Source of the DNA: Lepeophtheirus salmonis
Lineage: Eukaryota; Arthropoda; Copepoda; Siphonostomatoida; Caligidae
Direction: 5' to 3'
Assembly (NCBI RefSeq): GCF_016086655.4
Contig: NC_052141.2
Coordinates: forward strand, 5,022,001 to 5,086,000
DNA: 64,000 bases
Each line of letters begins with the position of its first letter. The stretch's first letter is position 1. A program made the position numbers and the translations under genes. The notes under the pieces were generated by a model. That model saw nothing but the letters and a program-made list of their open reading frames with translations. It was not told the DNA's origin and did no database searches. Below are positions 9,399 through 21,060 of this stretch, one piece after another.

Positions 9399-12300
9399 AC
9401 TCCCATGATACGGATAGGATCAGGAGCATGTTCATCCTCTTTCAAAAATAAATCCCATCCCTTTTCAGAAAACTTGGAACAGTAATTCTGTGCAAAGCTG
9501 ATCCAAAATAATTGTCTAGGTGTATAGGGTAACTCCGGGAGTAGAGGCTCAGAACCATGTGTCTGTATCCAATTACCTTTATACATTAATTAGCAGAGTA
9601 TATGATTATAAAAAACTTTTTTTTTACTGTAGGCCTCATATGTAGTTTGAAATCCTAGGATGTCCACAATGTTTTCATTGGCCATATGAGTCCAATTCAT
9701 ATTCAATATAGACTTATATTTTTGTAGTATGCAGCGAGTCTTTTGTAAGTAATATTGAGTTGCATCCATATCAAACCACTCAGAGTACTTGCCTTTTCCA
9801 TTGATGCAGATACCCATTTGATCAAAAGAGTGAGAGATCTCGTGACTAATTATAGAGCCCAGTGCACCAAAATTAAGATACATTGGATGCTTCAATGAAT
9901 AAAAGTGAGTATTCGAATGTTCATTCAAAATCCCTAACTTAACAAAGAAATTGATTTTAAGGCTGTAAAAATAAAAAAAATGCAATCTATGATTGAAAAA
10001 GAAACATTAAAAATCCTTAGACCAGCGTTTTTCTAAGTGGGGGCTGCGGCACACTGGAGGGTCGACTGACCGTGTATAAATTATTGGAATAAATAAATAC
10101 ATTATTCTTACATATGAAAGGATAAAATTTTAAATTCAATTTGGATAAATAAATAATATTTATAAAATTAACTGTAAAAGTACACACTGCCAATAACGTC
10201 TCATGTCAATAGCACAGCAAAGTCAGCCTGACTGCAGTGTGCAGCATATTGTTTTTGAGTTTAACTGCCAAAATACATTTGATTTCTCAAAGAACGTCAT
10301 GGATTGTTTTTTAAAAAGAAAAACCCCACAAGAACTGAGTGAAAAAGGTTTGAGAAACGTTGCCTTACACTTCTACCAACGGTCCTTTTACTCCTTAGTA
10401 TTTCATTCCCAGAGCCATCTATCTATCCTTTTTACCTCCAACAAAGAAGTTGAACGGAGGTTATGTTTTCGCCTCATTTTGTTTGTGACTTAGTTAGACT
10501 GTTCTTTTGTTTGTCAGTGACCAGGATTACGGCAAAAGGTACAGATCGATTTTGATCCAACCTGGTACGAAAAATATATATGGCCACAGTAAGAGGCCAT
10601 AAAATTTTGAGACGTCAAGGTATCTCAGAATATAAAAAAGTGAATAATCGACCATAACTTTATAACAAGTTGAGATACATAACACAATTTGATTTTAGGC
10701 GGAGTTTTTGCCCTCTACAGAGTGTTCATTCTAGTTTATCATTATTATTGTGGGTCAAAGTCATAAATCAAATACCCTTTACGTATTTTTGCGTATACTT
10801 TAATAGAATAATGATCCCCCAAAGGCTAAAGAATTCAAGTCCGTTTATGTAATTTGTTTGAGTCTCTCTTTCGAAATGGGTACCTCAGCCACGGAGTAGT
10901 ATGATTCCTCCTTTACATGAAATATTTATTGATCCTTTCTGCGTTTCCAAATTAGTAATTATTTTTTGATTCAAACTTAAAAGTAGCATTTCCCAACAAC
11001 CGCTCCAAAATACCATAACATTTATTTATGACTTTTAGCCCTCTATCGTTTACCAGATGAACTTTTCAATAATGATGATAAAAAAAAGATGGGATGTAGA
11101 TCACCTGGGGAGTGAAATCCTTGAGGGCAAAAATACAGATATGCCAGCTCGGGGGTAAAATGATGGTAGGTAATCCTTCAGGAGGTAGGTGTCCTGTTCC
11201 CATGAAAAGATACAAAGTAGGGATTTCTACTTAATTAAGTTATCATTGTCCGAGGTTTAGAGACTAATCAAATCTTCACTGGCACTTAACCGCATCTTTA
11301 TGAAAAATGAGATAATTTGTGAGCTTTACCTTAATCTTTGGCTATCTATTAGGATAGCCTGCACACTGCCTTTTACAGTTGCCTCCACGGAGATTAGTTT
11401 TTCCATTCTCATACAGACTAATACGTAACCCTTAACGTAATCTCTAAAGAAAAAAAAATCGTACAATGAGTTGGATTGGAGGTTAGCCAAGATGAAACAG
11501 TAATAAAGTTTATATAAATTGAAAGGGACAACTGATGACGTCAAGAGAAGTCCAATACATCACTAATACCTATGTCAATAAATACGTTTGTATCGTTATT
11601 AAAGGATTGAATGTTTGGTTTTAAAGTTGTTACTTATTTTAATAGAAGGTAAAATGCTTGGGTTATTTGGCTCAGTGAATGAAATCCTAGGGGGTAAAAG
11701 GAAAGGAGTGCTTCTTCTGGTTTAAAAGAAGTGGTTACTCGCCCAAGGGGTAGGACCCTAGAACCGGAGGGTAATAAAAAAGTACAATATCATACGTGGA
11801 CTATGAGTGTATTGGAGCGATAATAATAACCAGCTTTGACGTTGTCGAGTCCGTTAAAATGCATGAACCAATCTAATTTCCGGGAATGAGGTCCAATGTC
11901 ATTTTGGTGATATGCCTCAATGCTCAAAGAAGATGAAAGGAAATCAGAATAGATCTTGATTCGTTGATGAAGTCCTTCCATTAGAGTGTCATTCAACATT
12001 TCTTTAGGATAGCCAACAAATATCTTCATTCTTAGCAATTTAGCCATTGCATATTTTTTTACGGAAGGGGACATCCATTTTGAATTACGAAATTTGTGAG
12101 CTTTTTCAATTAGTAAATCTCTAGCAGAGAGAGGGAAATAAAAATGGATTAATGAATAGGTACTCCAAGTAAATCATATTACTGAGCAAGGTTCTTCACG
12201 GATTCTTGGACTTTGGGGTTGAATTGATGTTGAATGATGAGTCTTGAGAAGGGAATAGCAAATCTTTCACTCCTCTTGATACAGTAATTATATTTGGATA

Positions 12301-13593
12301 ACCTTGGTATACTTTCTAGTCCGTTCAATCTCTTTAACAAATGATTTGAGAGGTTTTGAGCTCTTTTGTCCAAGAACTGTAAGCTGGAGATAACAAAATT
12401 CCCGATTAAAAAATTGATCAATGTTCTGGTTTTTGAATTTGTAACTGTGCCTGAGAGCTTCTTCAAGTATTCTCCATCTTTTCTAATGAATAAATCGGCC
12501 AAGAAGGAAAAGAAAATGAATTCCTTCTATTCAATTATTAAAAACATACCTTCGAGAACAAGTATGGTTGAATTATCAACCTGTTTACACTTTAGAGCCA
12601 CAATATAGTCCAACCAAGATTTTGGATGCCCCGGAAGGGACTTTACATTCTTGAGAGACGTGAGACTCTTCTCTTCTCTAAAAAAATTAGATTGAATGCC
12701 TGTGGCTAAATCTTGCATTGAGGAAACTTCTTCTCTCATGTCCTGAGTCACATTTCCAAAGAGCTCCAAAACTTGAATGATTGAAGAAGCATAATTATTA
12801 AGACTCCAGGAATCAATTTTCCGCCGCGTGGACGTCTTGGTTCTGCGGACTGACTCTCTTTCTTTTGTATTACGAATGAGGAGCATTATCTTTGGGACAA
12901 GGGGTTGGGAAAGAATGATCAATTCTTTCTCATCTGCTTCAGTTTGTGAAAGTTGGAAATTGGTGATAAAATTGGAGGCTTGAGGGAAACCGATTTTCCT
13001 AGGAGAGAACAACTTCATACCAAGTGCGATTGTCTCTAATCCAACAAAAATTAGATTTGTAACCAATTAAGTATATACATTGAAGCGTACATACTTGATG
13101 CAGGGCGTTTTCTCTAGTATGGGCCAACCTCCTAGCATATTTAAAATCCTTTTTAAGGGATTTAATCCTTGAGAATTCCTTTTCTTTGAGTTGATACAAC
13201 TTCTAAAATACTTTTTGAGCTTTCCAATCATGGGTGTTTCTATTGTGGCATTATATGGGGCTTTAATTAGACTGAAACAAATACAAAATATTAGTTGCAA
13301 GAATATTTTCACAATACCAGTTGGTCCCTTGAAATATGAACAATTACTCATTCAATAATTAATGAAGGTTGAGAAATTGAAGTTAAATCGAAATATTTCG
13401 ATATATTAAAGCATAAACAATATGTACAAAATCTGAGCTCTCTAGCTTACGTACATGTCGATAAAATGACACTTGAACGTGATCGACAAATTCTCATTCC
13501 CGCATTTCAAGCACTTATGCGTCTCCAAGACCATTGAATCTTTGGAGAGGTAGAACAGCTTTGTGAAAAGGGGAAACTTGACCTTGATGAGTT

Positions 13594-13629
<36 letters not shown>

Positions 13630-14710
13630 CAGCCCTATCTCCTCAAGTACATCAGGACCTATATCTATAGAGTTATAAAAAACCGGGTGGAAAGAGCCCA
13701 GTGAGAGTGGACAGGCCTCTTTGACATCTTTAATGAAAGAAACCCAAAACCCATCTCCTCCGTTGCAAGACACATTTGAGTGAGTCTTTTGAACTCTGTT
13801 TTGACTCTTTTGCCCCCCCCTGCAGTCCTGATGCCAAGCCCCTTGACTACACCTTTTGCCTGCATGTTGAGAGGAAGGTCTATAGTGTCCGTCATCCAAA
13901 CACTGAGGCCCTCAATGCCACTGTCAGCCAGCACTGGGACGCTATGAAAGAGGACTACATCTGTAGCAGGTGCCAGGCCTTTCGCTGCCACCTGGAAGAC
14001 ATAATTGCTCATAAGGGTAACTATATTAACGTTGAGGATAGCTCAGACACCCATCTATTTATGTTATAGTATTAATTTTGGATGAAGTTCTATAGTTAAT
14101 TAATAAATTATATCTTTTTGAACTTTAAAGTTCAGTGTTCAAATTTTAATGTACCCCTCGTTAAATTCAAAAATATCTCACCGATATTTAGTTTTGAGAG
14201 AATTCGTTTCTAATGCTGAGAAGGCATTGTTGATGAATAATTTATTTTTGAGGAGGTAGTGACGTCTAAATCCACCGCATGAGAATTCTTCAAAGTCCGT
14301 GCAGGGATCCACTTTTTGATTCAAATTCTTAAGGATTTCATTGGACACTCTGAAGCACTCCTTAGTCTGGCATTTCAAAGCATCATGGGTCATCAACTTA
14401 TCATGATATGCATCTATTATACTCAGGAATATTAGTCATGCAAACATATTTAAAATAGATTAATTACTGCCAGGATTTGACAAATCATTTTTGAAATTTT
14501 CTTGAATGTAAATTGATCTTTGTAATTCCGCCAGGGACTCTTGGAAGTTAAGCCTCTGTTTTGAGGCATAATATTCACCTATGTATGGATTGCGTTTAAT
14601 TACTTAATTATTGTGGGAATATTATAAATTATACCCATGGATGGAATGATTAGAGAGAAGCAATATAGTGTCCAAAAAAACAAGAACCAAATGTGCCTTT
14701 GATGATTCAT
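9317..14710 (-). CDS. Secreted M13 (neprilysin-like) zinc metallopeptidase
   Basis: Nine exons on the minus strand: 14710-14635, 14578-14468, 14413-14182, 13271-13091, 13033-12550, 12477-12183, 12120-11796, 9937-9628, 9576-9317. Every phase closes, giving 757 residues. Residues 1-24 are a signal peptide rather than the type II anchor of neprilysin. Then come the Cys-rich start ('CTDFEEFSCGGF'), 'LGGWP', the zinc site HEISH (600-604) after 'LNFGALGSII', the third ligand in ENIVD (E656, D660), and the C-terminal 'QLFWISFAQNYC' and 'HAPDPIRIMG' blocks. Catalytic residues look intact. Unusual points: the substrate-contact motif N-A-F/Y-Y is K-A-G-Y-Y (555-559), and the protein ends CDFDL instead of the usual C-x-x-W. 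M13 enzymes cut small peptides outside the cell. The exon 4/5 join is the least sure: if the 57 bp 13034-13090 were not spliced, a TAA at 13067 would stop the frame. Introns are 51-72 bp except two, of 910 and 1858 bp, that hold repeats. Confidence 0.85.
9938..11795 (-). other. Large intron 8 of the M13 gene
   Basis: 1858 bp between donor CAC|GTATGA and acceptor GTTAAG. No recognisable protein relic. It includes simple AT-rich DNA and a stretch near 10024-10070 ('ctaagtgggggctgcggcac') that looks like common repeat sequence. Confidence 0.55.
13596..13626. repeat. Poly(A) tract, 31 bp
   Basis: Uninterrupted A run in intron 3 of the M13 gene, directly next to the mariner remnant. Confidence 0.9.
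13627..14022 (+). pseudogene. Mariner transposase C-terminal fragment
   Basis: The + strand frame to about 14022 reads 'CSPDAKPLDYTFCLHVERK' and then the helical tail ending 'RCHLEDIIAHKG', the pattern of the C-terminal third of a D-D-D mariner transposase (P-D-x-x-P-L-D-Y with the third catalytic Asp). Upstream frames are broken. It is inserted in intron 3 of the M13 gene on the opposite strand. Antisense frames of this piece are shadows. Confidence 0.75.
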
Positions 14711-15027
14711 GATTCAACTTCTTGAAATATGTCGAATAATTTAATTTGAAACATGATATCATATTTATCTTGTGTTTATTATATCATATCTTTTCTAAAC
14801 AACTAAACCCTTTATTGATTGATTGGAAAGTATATTTAATAAACTTATTTCTCCTAATTAAACCCTTCAAATTACTAACTTCGTTCAAAATAATATAAAT
14901 AAATAATTATAAGTCTCGATATGAAATGCCAATGTAGAATGCAATCAATACATTAATCAGTAGATATGCATTTTGCCCGTACGTATAAATAGACAAACAG
15001 CAGAAATAACATTATTTAGTTCAAATC
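14711..15027. promoter_or_regulatory. Shared divergent promoter region, M13 / IR-B
   Basis: Only 317 bp separate the start codons of two head-to-head genes. On the + strand TATAAATA lies at 14984-14991, 37 bp before the IR-B ATG, giving a very short 5' leader. No equally clear TATA box is seen for the minus-strand gene. Confidence 0.55.
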
Positions 15028-16067
15028 ATGAGGTTCAGCCTCTATGTTTCCTTTTGCTTCCTTTGGCATCTTGCATCCTCCTCAACTTCATATCCAGAAC
15101 AAACACATCAAGCTTTGAGAGATGTACTATCCAGCTTTTCTGAGGCGGGGGAATGTCATGTTCTTGCTGTCAATATAGAGAGCCCAGCTCTTTTCATGAT
15201 CTTGAACGAATTTGCTTCGAGTATTGTGAACTTGAAGGGAGATTTAAGGGTCTGCTTGATTTTTTAATAAGGTTTTGACTCCATAGTCTTCTTTTGATTC
15301 CTTTATTAGATGAGCCCAAGGCTAAAGGAGGCACTCAACAAATTTTCATCCTGTAAAATATTCGTAACAGAGAACTATACGCAGCTAATACATATGGATC
15401 GATTTGGATCCATCCATTCAATTTTACAAAATGCAATGTTCTATTTCTCAAAGGACAAGGAATAGAGATTAGGATTAATGCCGGAGGTTCAATCCCAGCC
15501 TTTAATAAAGTCTGAAAAGAGTTCAGGTATAGTAATAATATGCCGTGATTTACGCATGGATTTAAATTCAGATTATTTATCTATGTTAGATGATCATTTT
15601 TTAGCCTATTTAAATTGTAAGTATTACAAATGGAACTCAAAATCCACACTAATCAACGTTTGGAGGCCCCTCAAGGGGATGTTTTATAAAAAACGAATAG
15701 ACTTTGATTCTTGTAAAGTACGATAATATACTATTTTTATTATTCTCGAGAAAGAATCATTCGAATTAATGTGTTTTTCAGAAGTCCATCCAGGGTCAAA
15801 TGGTGAGGATTAAGTTTGTACCTTACAAGCCTTTTTTCTTTTATGAGGGGGATGAGCTCAAAGGAGTTGAAATGAAATTTATGAGCCATATACTTCAGGC
15901 TTTGAAATTTGAAACAATTTGGACAAAAGCAAAGTCTTGGGGAACTTGGTACGAAAAAACGAACAAAACTGACGGTATGATTGACGATATTCGTAAGGGG
16001 ACTGTGGATTTAGCCATTTCAACACCAGGAATTAGCTATCATAGGTATCAAATCGCAAGATTTACAG
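15028..16067 (+). pseudogene. Ionotropic receptor-like gene (IR-B), 5' exons, probably broken
   Basis: Exons: 15028-15249, 15310-15717 and 15782-16067, with introns of 60 and 64 bp (donors GTCTGC and GTACGA; acceptors TTATTAG and TTTTCAG), both phase 0. The protein starts with a signal peptide ('MRFSLYVSFCFLWHLA'). Exon 3 holds the ligand-binding S1 half ('VRIKFVPYKPFFFYEGD' through 'GTVDLAISTPGIS'), the usual start of an IR ligand-binding domain. Exon 3 ends in phase 1 at GTAATT, just as the IR-A transmembrane exon begins in phase 1, so the two genes share architecture. Two defects: a TAG at 15463-15465 interrupts exon 2 in frame, and no M1-M3 or S2/M4 exon follows anywhere before 30 kb. It may be a pseudogene. 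A sequencing error plus a very long intron is the alternative. Confidence 0.65.
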
Positions 16068-17500
16068 GTAATTCATATTTTGTTATCACACTATTAATAG
16101 TCATTTTTCAATTAGTATTGAAAAGTAGGCGTGTGGTAAAAAATACCTTTGTAAAATGTCATGTTCTTCTATGTAATCTGTAGGTTACACATCATGATCA
16201 ATAAAGATTCTTTTAAAAATGTATTATCTGTAAATATATGTTATAATAATTGAGTTTTGTGTGTGTCTTCTTTATGGAGGCCCACACGGTTGAGCATAGG
16301 AGGCTGCCACTATACATGGGTGCCTCTTTTGAACATGGTCAGGCTAAAACGGGGTGCCTATTTTCGGGGGCCTATAGGAGGGGCTTATAACTAAATATAT
16401 AATTATATAACATAAGAAAGGTCGGACTCACACTTTCTCAGATCCTGGTCGGTTTGTTTCTTTAGACCTAAATACTCATGAAGATATTGAATACCCAAAA
16501 TTTCGGGTCCAGATTAAAAATTACAATTTGACGACTACTTGTCTGAAATTTTATATGCATTTCACCTCAAGTTCAAACTTGAATAAAATAGGATTAGGAT
16601 ATATTATAATTATTTTTATAACAATATTGGACATGTCATTACCTTTATGGTATCTCGAAACCTCTCATTCGAAAATAAACTGAAAAAAGCCCAAAAACAT
16701 CTTGTCTTTGGCCAGTTCTTCCAACTTTGGAATTATTATTGAATAATAGTTAATAAATGGGCCCCCTTAATAAGAAATAAATCATATACAGGCAATCATT
16801 GTTACCAACACTGAATGCAGGAAAAGAAAAAATAACTTTGACAGCTTCGAACTAATCACTGTTTATATTTTAGTGTTTCTGCGCATGGCGTTACATGGCT
16901 AACACAAAAATAAACAGTTTATTTCAAGGGCAGCTGTTGGTGTTTTTGATTCTTTTCTCCTAATTCGTGGTCTGTACGTTGATTGGTGGAGTTAGAATTA
17001 TCTCCTTTTAAAATGTGAACTATTCTAGACAATTATGGAACAAAGTTCCAAAGTTGAGTAAAATGGCCTAAAAACAACAGACTTTAACCATTTTTTCTGT
17101 TTCTTTTTGGAGAAAAAGTTCTGTGATAAACTAAAAATATGGCCATGTGGAATAAACACGCGATGCAATTGTTTATGTAAATGCTCCTCCAATCACTAAT
17201 CAAGATTCATGGAGTGTATGTTAGATATAGATAAAACTGGTTTTTTTAATAACTAGGATTAAGTACTAAACATGACCTATATAAGCTTTTTAATTACCAA
17301 AAAAGCCCTCGCATCTTTTTTTTAACCGTAAAAGTTCGAGAGCACGAAGCCGAATCGGGTATCAAAGCTTATAAATAATATATGTTACATTATGTCCTAC
17401 CCGGGTAGTTCGGATCCGGATCCAAACCCCGTCCTATCCCTAGTTATAACTTGACCAATATAATTTATCCTACATTATTCCCATTTTTTGCTTTATAGGT
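16068..17500. other. Gene-free stretch after IR-B exon 3
   Basis: Searched for IR transmembrane exons without success. AT-rich DNA with no frame of interest; a GC-richer patch near 16270-16390 is not coding. Confidence 0.45.
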
Positions 17501-17504
17501 AGGG

Positions 17505-17820
17505 AAGGGATTTTTTTAGAGAGCACGAGGAGAAGGCTCTTGTTAATATCAGCTGCCTGTAATATAATTTTGAAGAAAATTAATTACTTTTTTTTTTTTT
17601 GGGGGGGGAGGAAATTCCACATTTTAAATAATATGAGTGTCTGTAAAATATTATAGTTATATTTAAATTCATAAATATTTATTACTTTATGCATTTTTAA
17701 AACAATTCCGACCAAAAATAAGCAATAATACTTACTTCAGAGGGAGAAGTTAACACCACAACGGCGAAATAAAATTTGAACAAAAAAGAAAACATATAAC
17801 AACCGTTTTTCCTTTCATGA
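17505..17820 (+). repeat. Dispersed repeat family R1, copy
   Basis: Matches 26326-26610 in the same orientation: 'atcagctgcctgt', 'aaaatattatagttatattt', 'aaacaattccgaccaaaaat', 'gaagttaacacc', 'acaaccgtttttcc'. The 3' end before the A-rich stretch is decayed. Confidence 0.7.
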
Positions 17821-18590
17821 TTCCTCTACGGTGTTTTTTATTTACAAAAATCCCATAAAAATTTATTGAATGACTCTAAAAAATAATTTGATGAATATTT
17901 TATATAGGTTAGAACAATGTCTATCATAGTTATTTTAATTAAAACTAGCGTTAATACCCAAGATTGGCCAGACTTACCTGGTGTTGTCGAACAGACAAAA
18001 TTAGCATAAAAATATAGAAGATCACTGCCTCAGAAATCCTCAGTGGTAATCACTGTTTTCATGGGCAACCTCCCATATAGTTACTCAATACATATATGTT
18101 CTCTCCTCAAGAATGTAAGAATAATTAGCTTGAGAAAAAGATAATAATATGAGGTTATGAATGATGAGTCAGGGAGTATTTAAGTCACTAGAGCCCCAAA
18201 TGAACTTTTAGTAAAAATAAATTTACCCCAAACTAATGCAAGGGTATCCAAAGGATTATATTCGGGGGGGCTTGGTGGTTCTTTTAATTTTAAGAAATTA
18301 AAATTTAAAGAAAATAACTCCTTAAAAAAAATCCCTTCTTTATGGCATGGAAGTAACATCAACTCCCCCTGTTCCCCCACCACTGCTTTTGAGTCGTACT
18401 TGGCATAGCCTTAGCTACACACGAAAAATGCTATACGCAAAAAGCCTCCAATATTTCATAGTTATGATGACATAAATATTTCTTAGATAAATAATTTGAA
18501 AATGATATACATCAGAGAGCACTGTATTCAGCGCACCCTGTATGTACTCTCGATGCTATTTGCAAAACGCCTGCAAAATTTAATGAATAT
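17821..18590. other. Gene-free stretch
   Basis: No supported gene. Contains a scrap of repeat R3 near 17905-17930. Confidence 0.4.
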
Positions 18591-18839
18591 TAATTAATTG
18601 TTATTCTCGCCCTTTTGTCTAAGATCAAAGTGTAGTATCTGTTCTTTTAAGCTTAATATCTGATCAGAGTACCATGTGTCCTCTTCGATATTAAACTTAT
18701 TTCCGTTAAGAGGTATATGTGCGGTGCTTGCAATGTCTCCACTATGAGTTGACCAGGTATTACAATACCCCCAGGACCGGCTCACGGTTATATACGACAA
18801 ATGAAATTTTGGAAAGATAAATAATTTTAAAGAGTGTGG

Positions 18840-19370
18840 TTTTTAAGAGAAGATAAATTGGCCATAGGGATAGTTTTTTTAATTGTATGAAAAGGATAGG
18901 AAATCATAGGCTCATAATGTTTTTAGTGGACAAATCAAAACAATATCAATTTCTAGATCAAACAAAGAAGAAGAAAGATAGGGTTGGATTTAATGCCTCG
19001 GTCGAAGTGATAATCAGAGCCCTTAATAGGATGACAGACTATTCATTATTTTGGATGAAGTGTAGAGTAGTTACCAACTTACTAATCTTGGGTAGTTTGT
19101 ATGGTAAAACATTGGAAGAGAGAACACGTTTCTCCTATAAACAATCACTGGAGACATCCCAACATTTTTTATTCGATTGTACGCCTATAATTAACATAAT
19201 GGACCAAGTGATTGAGGCTTTCTGTTTTTCAAATTTAAGTTGCATCTTGTGTATCAATATTTTTCTTATTTTTATACCGGCCCATATCAAGCGGAAATTA
19301 ACTACATAACTCCAAAAGTACAAATTCTATTATATAAATTTAGATGCACAAGAACCCCATTGCCTAAGGG
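18840..19370 (+). mobile_element. LINE 3'-end fragment
   Basis: The + frame at 18887-19309 reads the end of a non-LTR retrotransposon polyprotein, with the typical 'FSYKQSLETSQHFLFDC' block (degenerate Cys/His motif) near its middle. It is the uninterrupted sister of the minus-strand copy at 6400-7800 and shows the empty insertion site ('cgcctataattaac' near 19180-19195). No poly(A) tail seen. Confidence 0.65.
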
Positions 19371-19689
19371 ATTTACCGATGTACAAAAAAAATGTTATTC
19401 TTTAAATAAAAAATGACTGTTTTACATTCTAAAATACATGCAAACATATGATCTATTTTTTTGGATAACAAATTAGTTTTTTTTCTTTTTTTTTTAATCT
19501 TCACTGATTAAATAAAGAACTTTAATCATTTGTTCAAAGTTTGATTGAGATGTACAACCTAAAGACGATGTCATTGAACAATGAAATACCTTACCTCATG
19601 ACAACTTTTCTACAATAGTCGTAGTCGAAATGCGAACAAGTTGAATAACAAACTGTCCTATCAATCAATTTTTAATCGATCTATACATA
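19371..19689. other. Gene-free stretch
   Basis: Nothing recognised. Confidence 0.4.
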
Positions 19690-20450
19690 TTTTATATGTA
19701 TAGTTTGAGGGCGTGCGCGGAAAACTGCCCTCAGGAGAACTGCCATGGAGGAAAATTACCCGTATTTTGTTCAAACTTCATGTTGGATAATAAAACATTA
19801 TAAATTTTAAATTTAAAGAATAGTTAAATTCCTGTAAAAATACAGAAAACCTTTGGGTTTCAATTTGCAAACCAGGGGCTTAAACTATATTTTGGTATTT
19901 GAGGGTTTCCTTGAATGAATTGGTGGTTGTTTATAAGGATACAGGGGTACCTTAAGTTCCCCGTGCAACTCGAAGGCTTCAAACTATTTTTTGGTATTAG
20001 AGGGGATCTTTGGAAGTATTAGATGAATTGGCGGTTGTTTTTAAGAATCCAGGGGTACCCCGTGCATCTTGAGAGCTTGGAACTATTTTTTGGTATTAGA
20101 GGGGGATGAATTCCTTGAATGAATCAGCGTTGTTTTTTAGCAATCCCATACCTTCTCCGGGCCAATCTGAGGGCGGAGGGTATTCAACCATATTGGATTG
20201 AATTTAAAAAGTTGCAAGGAAATTTTATTGTAATAATATTACTCACAATTGAAGGTACTCTCTTGGGGATGGAAAAAACGAATATGTTCAGATATTTGTC
20301 ATAAATTATATTGAGTGAATTTATAATGTGTTATCATGAAGTTTGAACAAAATACTGACAATTTTCTCCCAGACAATTTTCATAACTGGCAATTTTCTCA
20401 AGGGCAATTTTCCACTGGCAATTTTCTCGTGGGCACTTTTTCTAGTACCT
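19690..20450. mobile_element. Non-autonomous element with inverted ends and internal tandem repeats
   Basis: Ends are mutually inverted. Left has 'gtattttgttcaaacttcat' (19770-19789) and right has 'atgaagtttgaacaaaatac' (20337-20356). Outside them both carry repeated G-G-C-A-A-T-T-T-T-C-T units (left inverted, right direct, about five units at 20358-20430). Between them lie three tandem units of about 100 bp at about 19875, 19976 and 20078, marked by 'ctattttttggtatt' and 'aggggtacc'. No transposase. Confidence 0.65.
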
Positions 20451-20752
20451 TGAGGGAACACTGTATAATTTTGCCTGCACCTCATACTTTCTCTTTTGAT
20501 CTCGAAATTGGTGATTATGGCAGGTTAAAATTCAATCCTCGCGAACTTTTAACCATCAGGAAATAATGGGAGGATATTGTGATTTTATCTCTCATCGATA
20601 ATTCGGAAGGAGGAAGAGATGGACTAGGATTGGATCTGTAGACTTAGGATGCAAGAAAATGTATTACGTAATGAGATGTGATCTCCTCCGGTCTCATCCT
20701 CAGTCAACGGATTGACTCAGTGTCCCTATCCATCCTCCGAATAATGAATAAG

Positions 20753-21060
20753 CAGGGGCGTCTGCAGGTAGTGGGCTGGAGGGACAAATATCGAAATTTC
20801 AAAAAATTAATTATCCAAATTATTACCAAAAAATTCTTTTTGTTTTGGAACAGCTGTGGATTTCCAAAAATCGTTTTTTTGATAATAGCTATGAATTTAT
20901 GAATTTTTTATTCCAAAAAATTTCATATTTAAAACATTTTTTCGGAATTTTTTTGCAAAATATTTAATATTTGATTTTTTTTTCCAAAAAGCTCAATTTT
21001 TGGTGAAATTATTCTCAAAAAAAAAAAAAAAATCTCAAAACCAAGCACCTTTTTATATAT
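20753..21060. repeat. AT-rich minisatellite-type repeat R5, copy
   Basis: Begins 'gcaggggcgtctgcag' and passes into tandem 'agctgtggatttccaaaaa / attttttccaaaaaa' units. Related stretches at 37730-37990 (inverted), 53580-54173, 55393-55630 and 57840-58253 share both the units and GC-rich ends. Confidence 0.6.

Noticed and set aside
12366..12608. + strand frame across M13 exons 5 and 6
   Set aside because: Antisense to conserved M13 coding sequence; no domain.
13507..14012. Two long minus-strand frames in the 13.5-14.0 kb region
   Set aside because: Antisense of a mariner transposase tail plus a poly(A) run giving poly-Phe; not part of the M13 exons.
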